NCBI GenBank assembly: GCA_902558095.1
Contig: CACECP010000004.1
Coordinates: 28,874-92,873, forward strand
DNA length: 64,000 nucleotides
DNA from: an uncultured SAR86 cluster bacterium
GTDB lineage: Bacteria > Pseudomonadota > Gammaproteobacteria > Magnimaribacterales > D2472
Direction of reading: 5' to 3'
The notes beneath the pieces were generated by a model, which did not search any database, was not told the DNA's origin, and was given only the letters and a program-made list of their open reading frames with translations. Made by a program: the position numbers and the translations under genes. Below are positions 41,355-50,348 of this stretch, piece by piece (position 1 is the first letter of the stretch; each line of letters opens with the position of its first letter).

Positions 41355-43097
41355 TCACATTTTTTGCATTGGTGATATACCAAGAATACCTAACCCATTA
41401 GAAATAACCTGCCTTAAAGCTGACAAACACAAAATTATAGACTGCATATTTTCTTTAGATTCAGAGAGAACATGATTATCGTTATAATAACTATGTAATA
41501 ATTGCGATAAGTCCCTTAAGTAAAAAATAATTATATGAGGCTGAAGCGTTCTTGCAGATTTATTAATAATATGTGGATATTTGCTTATCTCATGAATAAG
41601 AGAGTCACATTTTTTATAAAGATCTTTTTCAATCGCCTCGATATTAGTATCTAGCTTTGGGTACATTTCCTTATATTTTTGTTCCAATGAAAAAATTCGA
41701 GCATGGGCATATTGAATATAGTAAAAAATGTTTTCCTTGCTATCAGATTTAGCTAAATCTAAATCAAAATCTAGATGTTGATCAGCCTGCTTTGATAAGT
41801 AATAAAACCTTGCCGCATCAGATCCTATATCCTCTAGAAGCTCTCTAAGTGTAAAAAATTCTCCAGATCTTGTGGACATCTTGACTGATTTGCCATTTTT
41901 AAAAAGATTTGCAAATTGAACAAGTTTTACTATTAATTTTTCTTTTTTAGAACCAATTGCATCTATGGAGGCTTCAATTCTTTTTATGTAACCATGATGA
42001 TCGGCACCCCAGACATTAATTAAATCATCATATCCTCTGTCTATTTTATTTTTATGATATGCAACATCAGACGCAAAGTATGTTGCTCTACCATCTTCTC
42101 TTACTAGAACCCTATGCTTATCATCTCCAGCACTTTCGGTATCAAGCCATATAGCTCCATCTTTTTTATACGTCTTACCTTCTTTAGTTAGCTTTGTTAT
42201 TGATTTTGAAATTTCAGAAGATTCATTTTTTAGATCGCCAAGTGAAGATTCATAAAACCAATTATCAAAATAGACATTAAAATCTTCAAGATCATTTTTA
42301 ATTGATTCTATTATGCTATTTAAAGAAAAGGTTTTAACAGAACTCCAGATGCTCTCGTCTAATTCTTTTAGTTTAAGTATGATTTGATCCATCTCTTCTT
42401 CTGGATCTGATGATAAATCTTTATCTATAAAGTCTATATCACCATATTCAATCTTATTCTTAGAGATAAACTCTCTACCAATAGAGTCAATGTAATCACC
42501 TTTATAAGCTTTTTGTGGAAAGAAGTTGTTAATCTTATTTTGAATTACTCTTAAGATTACACTTGCAGTCAAGATATCAATTTGCCTACCCGCATCATTT
42601 ATATAATATTCTTTTTCCACAAAAGATCCGGTGGCTTTTAAAATTCTTCCAATTGCATCACCATATGCTGCACCTCTTCCATGGCCAACATGAAGAGGGC
42701 CTGTGGGATTAGCAGATACAAATTCAATCTGAACTTTTCTACCAGCTCCAATATTTGATTCCCCAAAACTTTTATTTTCTTTAATAATTTTATTAAGGAC
42801 TGACACAAATTCTTTTTTATGAAGAGTTATATTAACGAACCCAGGTCCAGCTATTTGTACATCTTTAAAAATATCCAAATCATCTAAATTATCTTTAAGT
42901 TCTTTAGCAAGCTCTTTTGGATTAAGTTTTAGGACACTAGCAGCAATCATGCATACATTTGTTGTTAAGTGACCCTTATCTAAGTCTTCAGAAATAGAAG
43001 TAGAAAATTTGTTTAATATAATCTGAACAGAATCTTTGCTGATGCCATCTATTGAAGAAATGAAAAGATCTATTCTTTTATTTATAGTTTCAATCAA
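41355..43097 (-). CDS. argS: Arginyl-tRNA synthetase
   Basis: This is a 580-residue class I synthetase. The HIGH box is HVGH (136-139) in ANPTGPLHVGHGRGAAYGD. The usual KMSK is KMSTR, as in most ArgRS. The N-terminal additive domain and the C-terminal DALR anticodon-binding domain (FYYIQYAHARIFSL..., ending GILGISPMQKM) are both complete. It overlaps the efp end by four bases. Confidence 0.96.
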   Translation of the reverse strand: MIETINKRIDLFISSIDGISKDSVQIILNKFSTSISEDLDKGHLTTNVCMIAASVLKLNPKELAKELKDNLDDLDIFKDVQIAGPGFVNITLHKKEFVSVLNKIIKENKSFGESNIGAGRKVQIEFVSANPTGPLHVGHGRGAAYGDAIGRILKATGSFVEKEYYINDAGRQIDILTASVILRVIQNKINNFFPQKAYKGDYIDSIGREFISKNKIEYGDIDFIDKDLSSDPEEEMDQIILKLKELDESIWSSVKTFSLNSIIESIKNDLEDFNVYFDNWFYESSLGDLKNESSEISKSITKLTKEGKTYKKDGAIWLDTESAGDDKHRVLVREDGRATYFASDVAYHKNKIDRGYDDLINVWGADHHGYIKRIEASIDAIGSKKEKLIVKLVQFANLFKNGKSVKMSTRSGEFFTLRELLEDIGSDAARFYYLSKQADQHLDFDLDLAKSDSKENIFYYIQYAHARIFSLEQKYKEMYPKLDTNIEAIEKDLYKKCDSLIHEISKYPHIINKSARTLQPHIIIFYLRDLSQLLHSYYNDNHVLSESKENMQSIILCLSALRQVISNGLGILGISPMQKM

Positions 43098-43660
43098 GCC
43101 TTTGCTCTCCCAACATATGTCATATTTCTTGTGTCTACCTTTACTAGCTCACCCTCGTTAACAAATAATGGGACTTGAATCTCAACATTGGTTTGAAGGG
43201 TAGCATTTTTAGTTGCTCCTGAAACAGTATCTCCTTTTACACCAGGCTCGGCATTAATAATTTTTAACTCAACAATTAAAGGCGGATTTACAGAAATAGG
43301 TGCGCCATTCCATAAGACTATTTCACAAATTTCTTGACCTACTAACCATTTTTTTGCATCACCCATTTGAGCCGAGCTAACCTCTATTTGATCAAATGTA
43401 TCTTTGTCCATAAAATGCCATGAATCATTATCATGGTATAGAAATTCCATTTCTGAGTGATTAACATCTGCTGCTTCTACACTTTCTCCAGATTTAAAAG
43501 TTTTGTCATTTGTATTTCCAGTTAAAAGATTTTTATATTTAACCCTCATTACTGCCTGCCCCTTTCCAGGTTTATGAAATTCATGTTCTACTATAGAGCA
43601 AGGAGCATTATCAATTATTAACTTTGTTCCATTTTTAAATTGGTTAGTTGAAATTTTCAT
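43094..43660 (-). CDS. efp: Translation elongation factor P
   Basis: This is a 188-residue EF-P that rescues ribosomes stalled at polyproline. The modifiable Lys is K33 in KPGKGQAVMR. The three beta-barrel domains and the late GDTVSGATKNATLQTNVEIQVPLFVNEGE are complete. The epmA/epmB modification genes are not in this window. It is divergent from the ACE-like gene, 42 bases apart. Confidence 0.96.
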   Translation of the reverse strand: MKISTNQFKNGTKLIIDNAPCSIVEHEFHKPGKGQAVMRVKYKNLLTGNTNDKTFKSGESVEAADVNHSEMEFLYHDNDSWHFMDKDTFDQIEVSSAQMGDAKKWLVGQEICEIVLWNGAPISVNPPLIVELKIINAEPGVKGDTVSGATKNATLQTNVEIQVPLFVNEGELVKVDTRNMTYVGRAKA

Positions 43661-43702
43661 AATAAATATATTTTTATGTTATTTTAATAGCGAGGTATCC
43701 AA

Positions 43703-45517
43703 ATGAAAAATTTTTTATTTTTAACTTTAATATGCATAATTGTAACTTCTTGCGCCCAGAGTAGCGAACAAAGCGATCAAAACGAAGACTTAGATAAGTT
43801 TTTAGCATTGGTTGAAGAAGAAAATAAAAAAGATGGTCCTGTAATTTATTCAGCTTCTTGGATAAGCTCAAATTTTATTACTTATGATTCTCAAAAAGTA
43901 ATCGCAGACTATGGAACAAGATATACTTTGAAATCTCTTGAGCGCTCAAGACAGGCTTCTGCTTTTGATGACTTAAAAACAACATCAGAAAATCGTAGAA
44001 TGTTAAATATTCTCAAGAGTTCTTTTGTGATGCCCCCTCCACTAGATGAAGATCTTGCCGCTGAATTATCTGAGATATCTACAGGATTAGAGGCTATGTA
44101 TGGTGCGGGTGAGCACTGCTTCGAAGATGGCTCTTGTTATGATTTAGAAGCATTTGAATCAATTATCGATACCTCAAGAAATCCAGAAGAATTATTAAAA
44201 GCATGGAAAGGTTGGCATGAGATTGGCAAGCCCATGAAGCCTATGTACATGCGCATGGTTGAAATTGGAAACAAGGGCTCTAAAGATCTTGGATATGATG
44301 GACTAAGTGATTTATGGTTTAGTAAATATGATATGCCAGCAGAGGACTTTTTAAATGAAACTGATAGAGTGTGGGAGGAAGTCAAGCCTTTATATGATGC
44401 CCTCCATTGTCATGTAAGAGCTAAACTAAATGAACACTATGGTGATGAGGTTGTACCAGATGAAGGACCATTGCCAGTGCATTTATTAGGTAACATGTGG
44501 GGACAGTCTTGGTCAAATATATACGATTTAGTTTATACAGAACAATCTAAATCAAATTCTATTGATGTGACAAAAATAATTAATGATAAAGAAATTAATG
44601 AAATAGAAATGGTTGAATATGCTGAAGACTTTTTCATTTCTATAGGTTTTGAACCTCTACCTAGTACATTTTGGGAAAGATCGCTATTTATAAAACCAAG
44701 GGATAGGTCTGTAGTTTGCCATGCTTCAGCATGGAACCTAGATCCAGCAAACAATGATCTTAGAATAAAAATGTGTATACAAAGAAACGAAGAAGATTTT
44801 ATTACAATCCACCACGAGTTAGGTCATATTTTTTATTATCAAGCATATAACCACTTGCCAACCCTTTTTCAGGGAGGTGCTAATGATGGCTTTCATGAAG
44901 CATTTGGAGATCTGTTAACTCTATCTATAACTCCAGATTACTTAACTCAAATTGGTTTTATATCAGAAGAAGAAGCAAATATTGCAAAAGAAGATCCGAT
45001 TGGTTTGTTAATGAAACAGGCCTTAGAGGGTGTTGTTGTAGTACCTTGGGCATTAATGTTAGACAAATGGAGATCTGGTGTTTTTAATGGTGAAATAAAA
45101 GAAGAAGAACTTAATTCATCTTGGTGGAAATTAAGAAAACAATATCAAGGCATTAGTACAAATGAGCAAAGATCTGAAGAATACTTTGACCCGGGAGCAA
45201 AATATCACATACCAGGCAATACTCCTTATACAAGATATTATTTGGCAAGGATAATGCAATATCAATTTCATGAAGCATTATGTAATGAAGCTAAGTTTGA
45301 TGGACCACTTCATGAATGCTCAATATATGGAAACAAAGACGCAGGAGAAAAGATAATCTCTACCATGGCAATGGGTCAGAGTGCGCCATGGCAAGATGCT
45401 TTTGAAAACTTGACTGGCTCAAGACAATTAAGTGGAAATTCAATTTTAAATTATTACGCTCCTCTTAAAGATTGGTTAGACGAGCAAAACAAAGAAAGAA
45501 CTTGTGGGTGGAATTAA
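43703..45517 (+). CDS. M2-family (ACE-like) peptidyl-dipeptidase lipoprotein
   Basis: This is a 604-residue peptidase with a signal ending VTSC (lipidated Cys near residue 16). The zinc site is HEXXH at H371-H375 (HELGH) with the third ligand E399 in HEAFGD. These are the M2 (angiotensin-converting enzyme) hallmarks, and the length matches a single ACE domain. It would remove dipeptides from peptide C-termini at the envelope. The DUF1295 gene starts two bases after its stop. Confidence 0.93.
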   Translation: MKNFLFLTLICIIVTSCAQSSEQSDQNEDLDKFLALVEEENKKDGPVIYSASWISSNFITYDSQKVIADYGTRYTLKSLERSRQASAFDDLKTTSENRRMLNILKSSFVMPPPLDEDLAAELSEISTGLEAMYGAGEHCFEDGSCYDLEAFESIIDTSRNPEELLKAWKGWHEIGKPMKPMYMRMVEIGNKGSKDLGYDGLSDLWFSKYDMPAEDFLNETDRVWEEVKPLYDALHCHVRAKLNEHYGDEVVPDEGPLPVHLLGNMWGQSWSNIYDLVYTEQSKSNSIDVTKIINDKEINEIEMVEYAEDFFISIGFEPLPSTFWERSLFIKPRDRSVVCHASAWNLDPANNDLRIKMCIQRNEEDFITIHHELGHIFYYQAYNHLPTLFQGGANDGFHEAFGDLLTLSITPDYLTQIGFISEEEANIAKEDPIGLLMKQALEGVVVVPWALMLDKWRSGVFNGEIKEEELNSSWWKLRKQYQGISTNEQRSEEYFDPGAKYHIPGNTPYTRYYLARIMQYQFHEALCNEAKFDGPLHECSIYGNKDAGEKIISTMAMGQSAPWQDAFENLTGSRQLSGNSILNYYAPLKDWLDEQNKERTCGWN

Positions 45518-45519
45518 AT

Positions 45520-46374
45520 ATGAAAATAGTAATCAACTTATTAATATCGCTTATTGCTTTTGCTATAGCAATTTCAATAGCTTATGCAACTGGAATAGAA
45601 TTAGTATTTAGAGCAGTATTTCTAGCTTTTGCAATTCAATGGCTTGCATTTATACCTGCATATATTTTTCAAACAGAAAAATTTTATGATCTTACCGGAA
45701 GCCTTACTTACTTATCTGTAATTTGGTATTCATTAGTATATTCTTCTGAATATTTTACAAATCTCAATCAAGCAAATTTAGTGATAGTACTTTTAATAAC
45801 TTTTTGGGCATTAAGACTTGGCTCTTTTTTATTTATGAGGATACATAAAGATGGAGAAGATAAAAGATTTCGCACTATAAAACCATCTGCATCACAATTT
45901 TTTATGACATGGACTCTTCAGGGTCTATGGGTATCACTATGTACAATGTGTGCATTAACAGCTATTTCAACTGAAACTGGACTTATAGTTAACCCCGTAT
46001 TTTTCATCGGATTGATTTTGTTTATTTTTGGTTTTTTGCTAGAAATTATTGCAGATAAACAAAAATCAGAATTTCGTGCAATTCCTGAAAATAAAGAAAA
46101 ATTTATAACATCCGGTCTTTGGTCAAGATCAAGACATCCCAACTATTTTGGAGAAATTGTCTTATGGACTGGCATAGCAGTTATGTCATTTTCTTCATTG
46201 GAGGGACTTCAATACTTAACACTGATTTCTCCTATTTTTACATATATATTACTAGTTTATATAAGTGGAGTAAGAATGTTAGAAGGAAGAGGCGATGTTA
46301 AGTGGGGAGATAACGAAGATTACAAAAATTATAAGAAAAACACTCCAGTTTTGTTTTTAAAGCTAAGAAAATAA
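45520..46374 (+). CDS. DUF1295 membrane protein (steroid 5-alpha-reductase-like)
   Basis: The ATG at 45520 gives 284 residues; the frame extends back into the ACE-like gene without a better start. There are about seven membrane helices. The C-terminal motif SRHPNYFGEIVLWTG and KNYKKNTPVLF are typical of DUF1295, which shares its fold with steroid 5-alpha-reductases and isoprenylcysteine methyltransferases. Probable NADPH-dependent reductase, substrate unknown. Confidence 0.88.
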   Translation: MKIVINLLISLIAFAIAISIAYATGIELVFRAVFLAFAIQWLAFIPAYIFQTEKFYDLTGSLTYLSVIWYSLVYSSEYFTNLNQANLVIVLLITFWALRLGSFLFMRIHKDGEDKRFRTIKPSASQFFMTWTLQGLWVSLCTMCALTAISTETGLIVNPVFFIGLILFIFGFLLEIIADKQKSEFRAIPENKEKFITSGLWSRSRHPNYFGEIVLWTGIAVMSFSSLEGLQYLTLISPIFTYILLVYISGVRMLEGRGDVKWGDNEDYKNYKKNTPVLFLKLRK

Positions 46375-46524
46375 AGGAGATTTAAAAAATCTTATAAAAA
46401 ATATACAATAAATAAAACAAAACTAGCTTTTTTTAATCTAAAAATGTGTGAAAAAAAAGGCTCAAAATATTTTATTTATTAAGCTGAGACTGTTAACATT
46501 ATCAGACTTTAGGGAGTACATATA

Positions 46525-47286
46525 ATGCTTAAATTAATAAAAGGCATCTCATTGCCTGCACTTTTTTGCTTCAGTACATTTGTTAGTGCAAATGAAATAG
46601 AAGTAAACATGGAAAACGTTTTGGAGGTCGGCAGAGAAAATCAAAAGCTTTCTGCAAATTCTCAAGACAGGATTGATCAAACTGAAAGACAAACAGATAA
46701 GATTGTTAATGAATATAAGGTTGTTTCAAAGCAAGTTGAAGGCCTTAAGTTATACAATGAACAAAAGAGAATTCAAATTCAAGCTCAGCTTGATCTTATG
46801 GATAAACTTGATAATCAGTTAACACAAGTTGTGGTTATTCAAAGACAGATTCCACCTCTAGCACAAAAAATGCTAGACACATTAGAAACATTTATATCTC
46901 TTGATACTCCATTTAGAAAAGAAGAAAGAAGAGAGCGGGTTGATTTAGTAAGATCTTCATTGGCTAAGCCTAAGGTAACAGCTTCAGAACAAGTAAGACA
47001 GGTATTAGAGGCTTACAACATTGAAGCGGAGTATGGTAGAAAAATTGATACTTATGAAGATGAGCTGTCAGACGGAACCGTAGTAAATATATTAGTAATT
47101 GGAAGAATAGGAATGTTCTATCAAACCAAAGATGAAAGAACTAGTGGTAGATGGAATAATGAAACTGGTGAATGGGAAGAACTATCTTCTAGTTACAGAA
47201 AGCCTATTAGAGATGCAATTAGAATTGCTAAGAAATTAGCTCCAACAGACATGCTAATGATGCCAGTTGTTAAAGGAGAGGTATAA
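46525..47286 (+). CDS. DUF3450 periplasmic coiled-coil protein of the TonB2 cluster
   Basis: This is a 253-residue exported protein (signal to about residue 22) with a long coiled coil (about residues 30-100) and a C-terminal globular part containing RIGMFYQTKDERTSGRWN. DUF3450 proteins accompany TtpC-type TonB systems, where they may link the energising complex to the envelope. It is the first gene of six in a row, with an AGGGAG ribosome-binding site before the ATG. The 150-base gap upstream is the longest in the window and should hold the cluster promoter, though I see no convincing -35/-10 pair. Confidence 0.85.
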   Translation: MLKLIKGISLPALFCFSTFVSANEIEVNMENVLEVGRENQKLSANSQDRIDQTERQTDKIVNEYKVVSKQVEGLKLYNEQKRIQIQAQLDLMDKLDNQLTQVVVIQRQIPPLAQKMLDTLETFISLDTPFRKEERRERVDLVRSSLAKPKVTASEQVRQVLEAYNIEAEYGRKIDTYEDELSDGTVVNILVIGRIGMFYQTKDERTSGRWNNETGEWEELSSSYRKPIRDAIRIAKKLAPTDMLMMPVVKGEV

Positions 47287-48674
47287 TGAAAAAGTATTTA
47301 TCAATATTATTTGTATTATCCCTAACCTTTAATGGGTTTGTTTTCGCTCAAGAGGAACAAGAAGAGGGTAATGAAATCTCAACAGTTGAGGCTTTATTAA
47401 ATCTTGTTAAACAAGGCAAAACACAAGAACAATCTGAAAACTCTAAAAGAGAAGCAAGATTTATGGCTAATAAAAATAAACAGGCAGAAATTCTTGCAGC
47501 AGAAAAAAGAGAATTAGCAAGACAGGAGAGAATCGCTGATCAACTTGAAGCAGAATATAAGAAAAATGAAGAAATCCTTAGAGTCAAGGAAGAGGCATAT
47601 CAAAAAGAACTTGGTTCTTTAGTTGAGCTATTTGGCCATCTTCAAAGTTCTGCTGGTGAAGCGGCTGTTCAGTTCTCAGGTTCACTTACAAGTGGCCAAT
47701 ATGGACAAGACAGAGTAGCTTTCTTAAATGATTTGACAACTAAAATGTCAGAAACAACAGAATTGCCATCTATAAGAGAAATCGAAGGCTTATGGTATGA
47801 ACTTCAAAGAGAAATGGTTGCCAGTGGACAAGTGGTTTCATATGAGACAACTGTTGTTGATGTTGATGGCGAATCATCACAATGTATGGTTACCAGAATA
47901 GGATTATTTAATGCTGTATGTGATGGCAAGTACTTAGAATATGCAGCAGCCTCTGGCCAATATGCATTTTTACCAAGACAACCGGCAGGACGTTATACAA
48001 AAACTGCTAAAAACATTGGCAATGCAGAAGTTGGCGAACAGATAAAATTTGGGGTAGATCCGACTGGCCCAACAGGAGGAAGTTTATTAGCTAATTTAAT
48101 ACAAACTCCATCTTTAGCAGAAAGAGCTGCTCAAGGAAGAGAGGTTGGTTATGCAATCATATTTGTAGGTTTAATTGGTATTATTCTAGCTTTTTGGAAG
48201 CTTTGGAGTTTATTCGTGCTTGGTAAAGCAGTAAAAGCTCAATCTGGTTCAAAGACACTTGATGTAAGAAATCCATTGGGAAGAGTCTTAAAAGTTGGTG
48301 AAGATAACTTCAAAAAAGACATTGATACATTAGAGCTTAAACTTGCTGAGGCAATCATGGCAGAAAGACCATCAATTGAGAGAGGAATTAGTGCGGTTAG
48401 AATTATTTCAGTAGTAGCGCCTCTAGCAGGTTTGCTTGGAACGGTGACAGGTATGATTGTGACTTTCCAAATGATTACTTTGTATGGAACTGGAGATCCT
48501 AAGTTAATGGCTGGTGGTATCTCACAGGCTCTTGTAACAACTGTACTAGGCTTGTTAGTTGCAATTCCTACTACATTATTGCATTCATTTGCTGCCTCTT
48601 CTGCTAAGGGTATTATTAATGTTCTTGAGGAACAAAGTACTGGACTCCTTGCTGAGCGTGCAGAAGGTAGTTAG
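47286..48674 (+). CDS. Large MotA/TolQ/ExbB-type proton channel (TtpC-like)
   Basis: This is a 462-residue protein with a signal peptide, an N-terminal periplasmic coiled coil (about residues 45-115), and a C-terminal ExbB core with three membrane helices. The channel segment reads SVVAPLAGLLGTVTGMIVTFQMI, and AGGISQALVTTVLGLLVAIPTTLLHSFAA is the last helix pair. The long extension marks the TtpC type of TonB2 system. Its ATG overlaps the DUF3450 stop by one base. Confidence 0.88.
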   Translation: MKKYLSILFVLSLTFNGFVFAQEEQEEGNEISTVEALLNLVKQGKTQEQSENSKREARFMANKNKQAEILAAEKRELARQERIADQLEAEYKKNEEILRVKEEAYQKELGSLVELFGHLQSSAGEAAVQFSGSLTSGQYGQDRVAFLNDLTTKMSETTELPSIREIEGLWYELQREMVASGQVVSYETTVVDVDGESSQCMVTRIGLFNAVCDGKYLEYAAASGQYAFLPRQPAGRYTKTAKNIGNAEVGEQIKFGVDPTGPTGGSLLANLIQTPSLAERAAQGREVGYAIIFVGLIGIILAFWKLWSLFVLGKAVKAQSGSKTLDVRNPLGRVLKVGEDNFKKDIDTLELKLAEAIMAERPSIERGISAVRIISVVAPLAGLLGTVTGMIVTFQMITLYGTGDPKLMAGGISQALVTTVLGLLVAIPTTLLHSFAASSAKGIINVLEEQSTGLLAERAEGS

Positions 48675-48683
48675 TAACTAGCT

Positions 48684-49214
48684 ATGTGGTTCGCAATTAC
48701 TGAAGCCTTCTCTTCCATAAGAGATTTTATGGAAGCTGGTGGGAGTGTGCTGTGGTTAATTGCTATTTTAGTATTTTTTATGTGGGCTATGATATTTGAG
48801 AGAATTTGGTATTTCTCACATGGCCATGAGTTTTATATTCAAGATCTTGCAAGTCAATGGAATAATAGATCAGACAAAACTTCGTGGCATGCTTTACAAA
48901 TACGAGAAAAATTATTATCACAAGCAAAAGTTGCAATTAATCGTAACCTATCAATTATTCAGACATGTGTTGTCCTGGCACCTTTATTTGGACTTCTAGG
49001 AACAGTGACAGGAATGATAGAGGTTTTCCAAGTTATGGCTTTTAATGGTGGTGGAGATGCCAGATCTATGGCTGGAGGAGTTTCAAAAGCAACACTTCCT
49101 ACAATGGCAGGAATGGTTGTAGCTCTTTCAGGTGTTTTTGCTAGTATTTATTTAAATAGCGCATCAGATAGACATACTAATGATTTAAGAGAATTGATAA
49201 AAAGAGAACTATAG
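48684..49214 (+). CDS. MotA/TolQ/ExbB-type proton channel (ExbB2-like)
   Basis: This is a 176-residue channel subunit with three helices. The core is VVLAPLFGLLGTVTGMIEVFQVMAF and MAGGVSKATLPTMAGMVVALSGVFASIYL. It pairs with the ExbD gene 10 bases downstream. Two ExbB-type subunits in one cluster (this and the longer upstream one) are a known feature of TonB2 systems. Confidence 0.9.
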   Translation: MWFAITEAFSSIRDFMEAGGSVLWLIAILVFFMWAMIFERIWYFSHGHEFYIQDLASQWNNRSDKTSWHALQIREKLLSQAKVAINRNLSIIQTCVVLAPLFGLLGTVTGMIEVFQVMAFNGGGDARSMAGGVSKATLPTMAGMVVALSGVFASIYLNSASDRHTNDLRELIKREL

Positions 49215-49224
49215 GAGTAATTAG

Positions 49225-49635
49225 ATGAGAAGAAATGCTATAAGCACTGCGGTAAAAGATGAAGAAAGTGAAATAAATTTAACTCCAATGCTTGATGTAG
49301 TTTTCATCATGCTTATTTTCTTTATTGTGACTGCAAACTTTATTAAGGAACCAGGACTTGAAATTAATAGACCAGACTCTGATACAGCAGAAACTCAGGA
49401 AAATGCTGCAATTCTTATTGCTGTCGGTCCTACTGGAGAGGTTTGGATGGATGGTAGAAGAATAGATGTAAGACAGGTTAAGGCTAATGTTGTAAAAATG
49501 TTAGCAGATAACCCAAAAGGTTCTGTAGTTATCCAAGCTGATGAGAAAGCTGTTGCTGATACCATAATTAAAGTAATGGATGGTGCAAGAGAAGCTGGAG
49601 TATCTGCAATATCATTAGCATCAGAACCAAAATAA
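49225..49635 (+). CDS. exbD: ExbD-type biopolymer transport protein
   Basis: This is a 136-residue protein with one helix. The proton-relay Asp lies in INLTPMLDVVFIMLIFFIVTA. The periplasmic part (VWMDGRRIDVRQVKANV) has the ExbD fold. An AGGAG ribosome-binding site precedes the ATG. It forms the motor with the ExbB subunits and drives TonB. Confidence 0.92.
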   Translation: MRRNAISTAVKDEESEINLTPMLDVVFIMLIFFIVTANFIKEPGLEINRPDSDTAETQENAAILIAVGPTGEVWMDGRRIDVRQVKANVVKMLADNPKGSVVIQADEKAVADTIIKVMDGAREAGVSAISLASEPK

Positions 49636-49638
49636 TTT

Positions 49639-50340
49639 ATGAATCAAGTTTTTGCAGTAATTAATACCTTTACTAAACCAATTCGTACTGTTTACGTAAA
49701 AGCATTTAATGCTAATAGATATGCCGCAGGCATAGGCTTTTCTTCTTTAATAACCCTATCACTATTTTTTATAATGGTTATTTTAATAGCACTTGGCGAT
49801 AGCGGCATAAAAGAAGATACATCTGTAAAACTTGCTGACGTTGTAATGCCTGAAAGACAGATTGATACCTTTATGACGGAAGTTGATAAACCAGAAAAAC
49901 CTGAAGAACAGCCTGAAGATATTGCTCAACCAGAGTTAGATCTTGCTCCGCTAACTGGTTTAGATGTATCCATTGCGAAACCTAAAGCCAATTTCAAATC
50001 AGGAGGCTCTTTTTTTAAGGATGGTTCGTACATACCCTTATTTAAAGTAATTCCAATTTATCCAAGAAGAGCACAAGAAAGAGGCACTATGGGCTATGCC
50101 TTGGTTGAATTTACAATTACCGATACAGGAAGCGTTGAAAATGCTGAGGCAATTGAAGGATATTGCTCAAATAGCGATCCAAATGATCCTGCCACTGAGT
50201 TCAGACCTTGTACTATGTTTAATAGCGCATCAGCAAGAGCTGCGCTAAAATTAAAATATAAACCTAAGATTGTCGATGGAAAAGCTGTTCCAGTTGAGGG
50301 AGTACTTCATCGATTTACTTACGTACTTGATGAGAATTAA
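49639..50340 (+). CDS. tonB: Energy transducer TonB (TonB2-like)
   Basis: This is a 233-residue protein with an inner-membrane anchor (about residues 30-52), a Pro/Glu-rich spacer (DKPEKPEEQPEDIAQPE) and a C-terminal TonB domain with PIYPRRAQERGTMGYALVEFTI. The spacer is short, as in TonB2 proteins. The C-terminal part contains two Cys. It transmits energy to TonB-dependent receptors, none of which is in the window. Confidence 0.9.
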   Translation: MNQVFAVINTFTKPIRTVYVKAFNANRYAAGIGFSSLITLSLFFIMVILIALGDSGIKEDTSVKLADVVMPERQIDTFMTEVDKPEKPEEQPEDIAQPELDLAPLTGLDVSIAKPKANFKSGGSFFKDGSYIPLFKVIPIYPRRAQERGTMGYALVEFTITDTGSVENAEAIEGYCSNSDPNDPATEFRPCTMFNSASARAALKLKYKPKIVDGKAVPVEGVLHRFTYVLDEN

Positions 50341-50348
50341 AAACAATT

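Noticed and set aside
46424-46466. T-run and A-run forming a possible terminator stem (AGCTTTTTTT with AAAAAAAAGGCT)
   Set aside because: The pairing is almost all A-T with a bulge and a 16-base loop, and such runs are common by chance here. Not called as a terminator.
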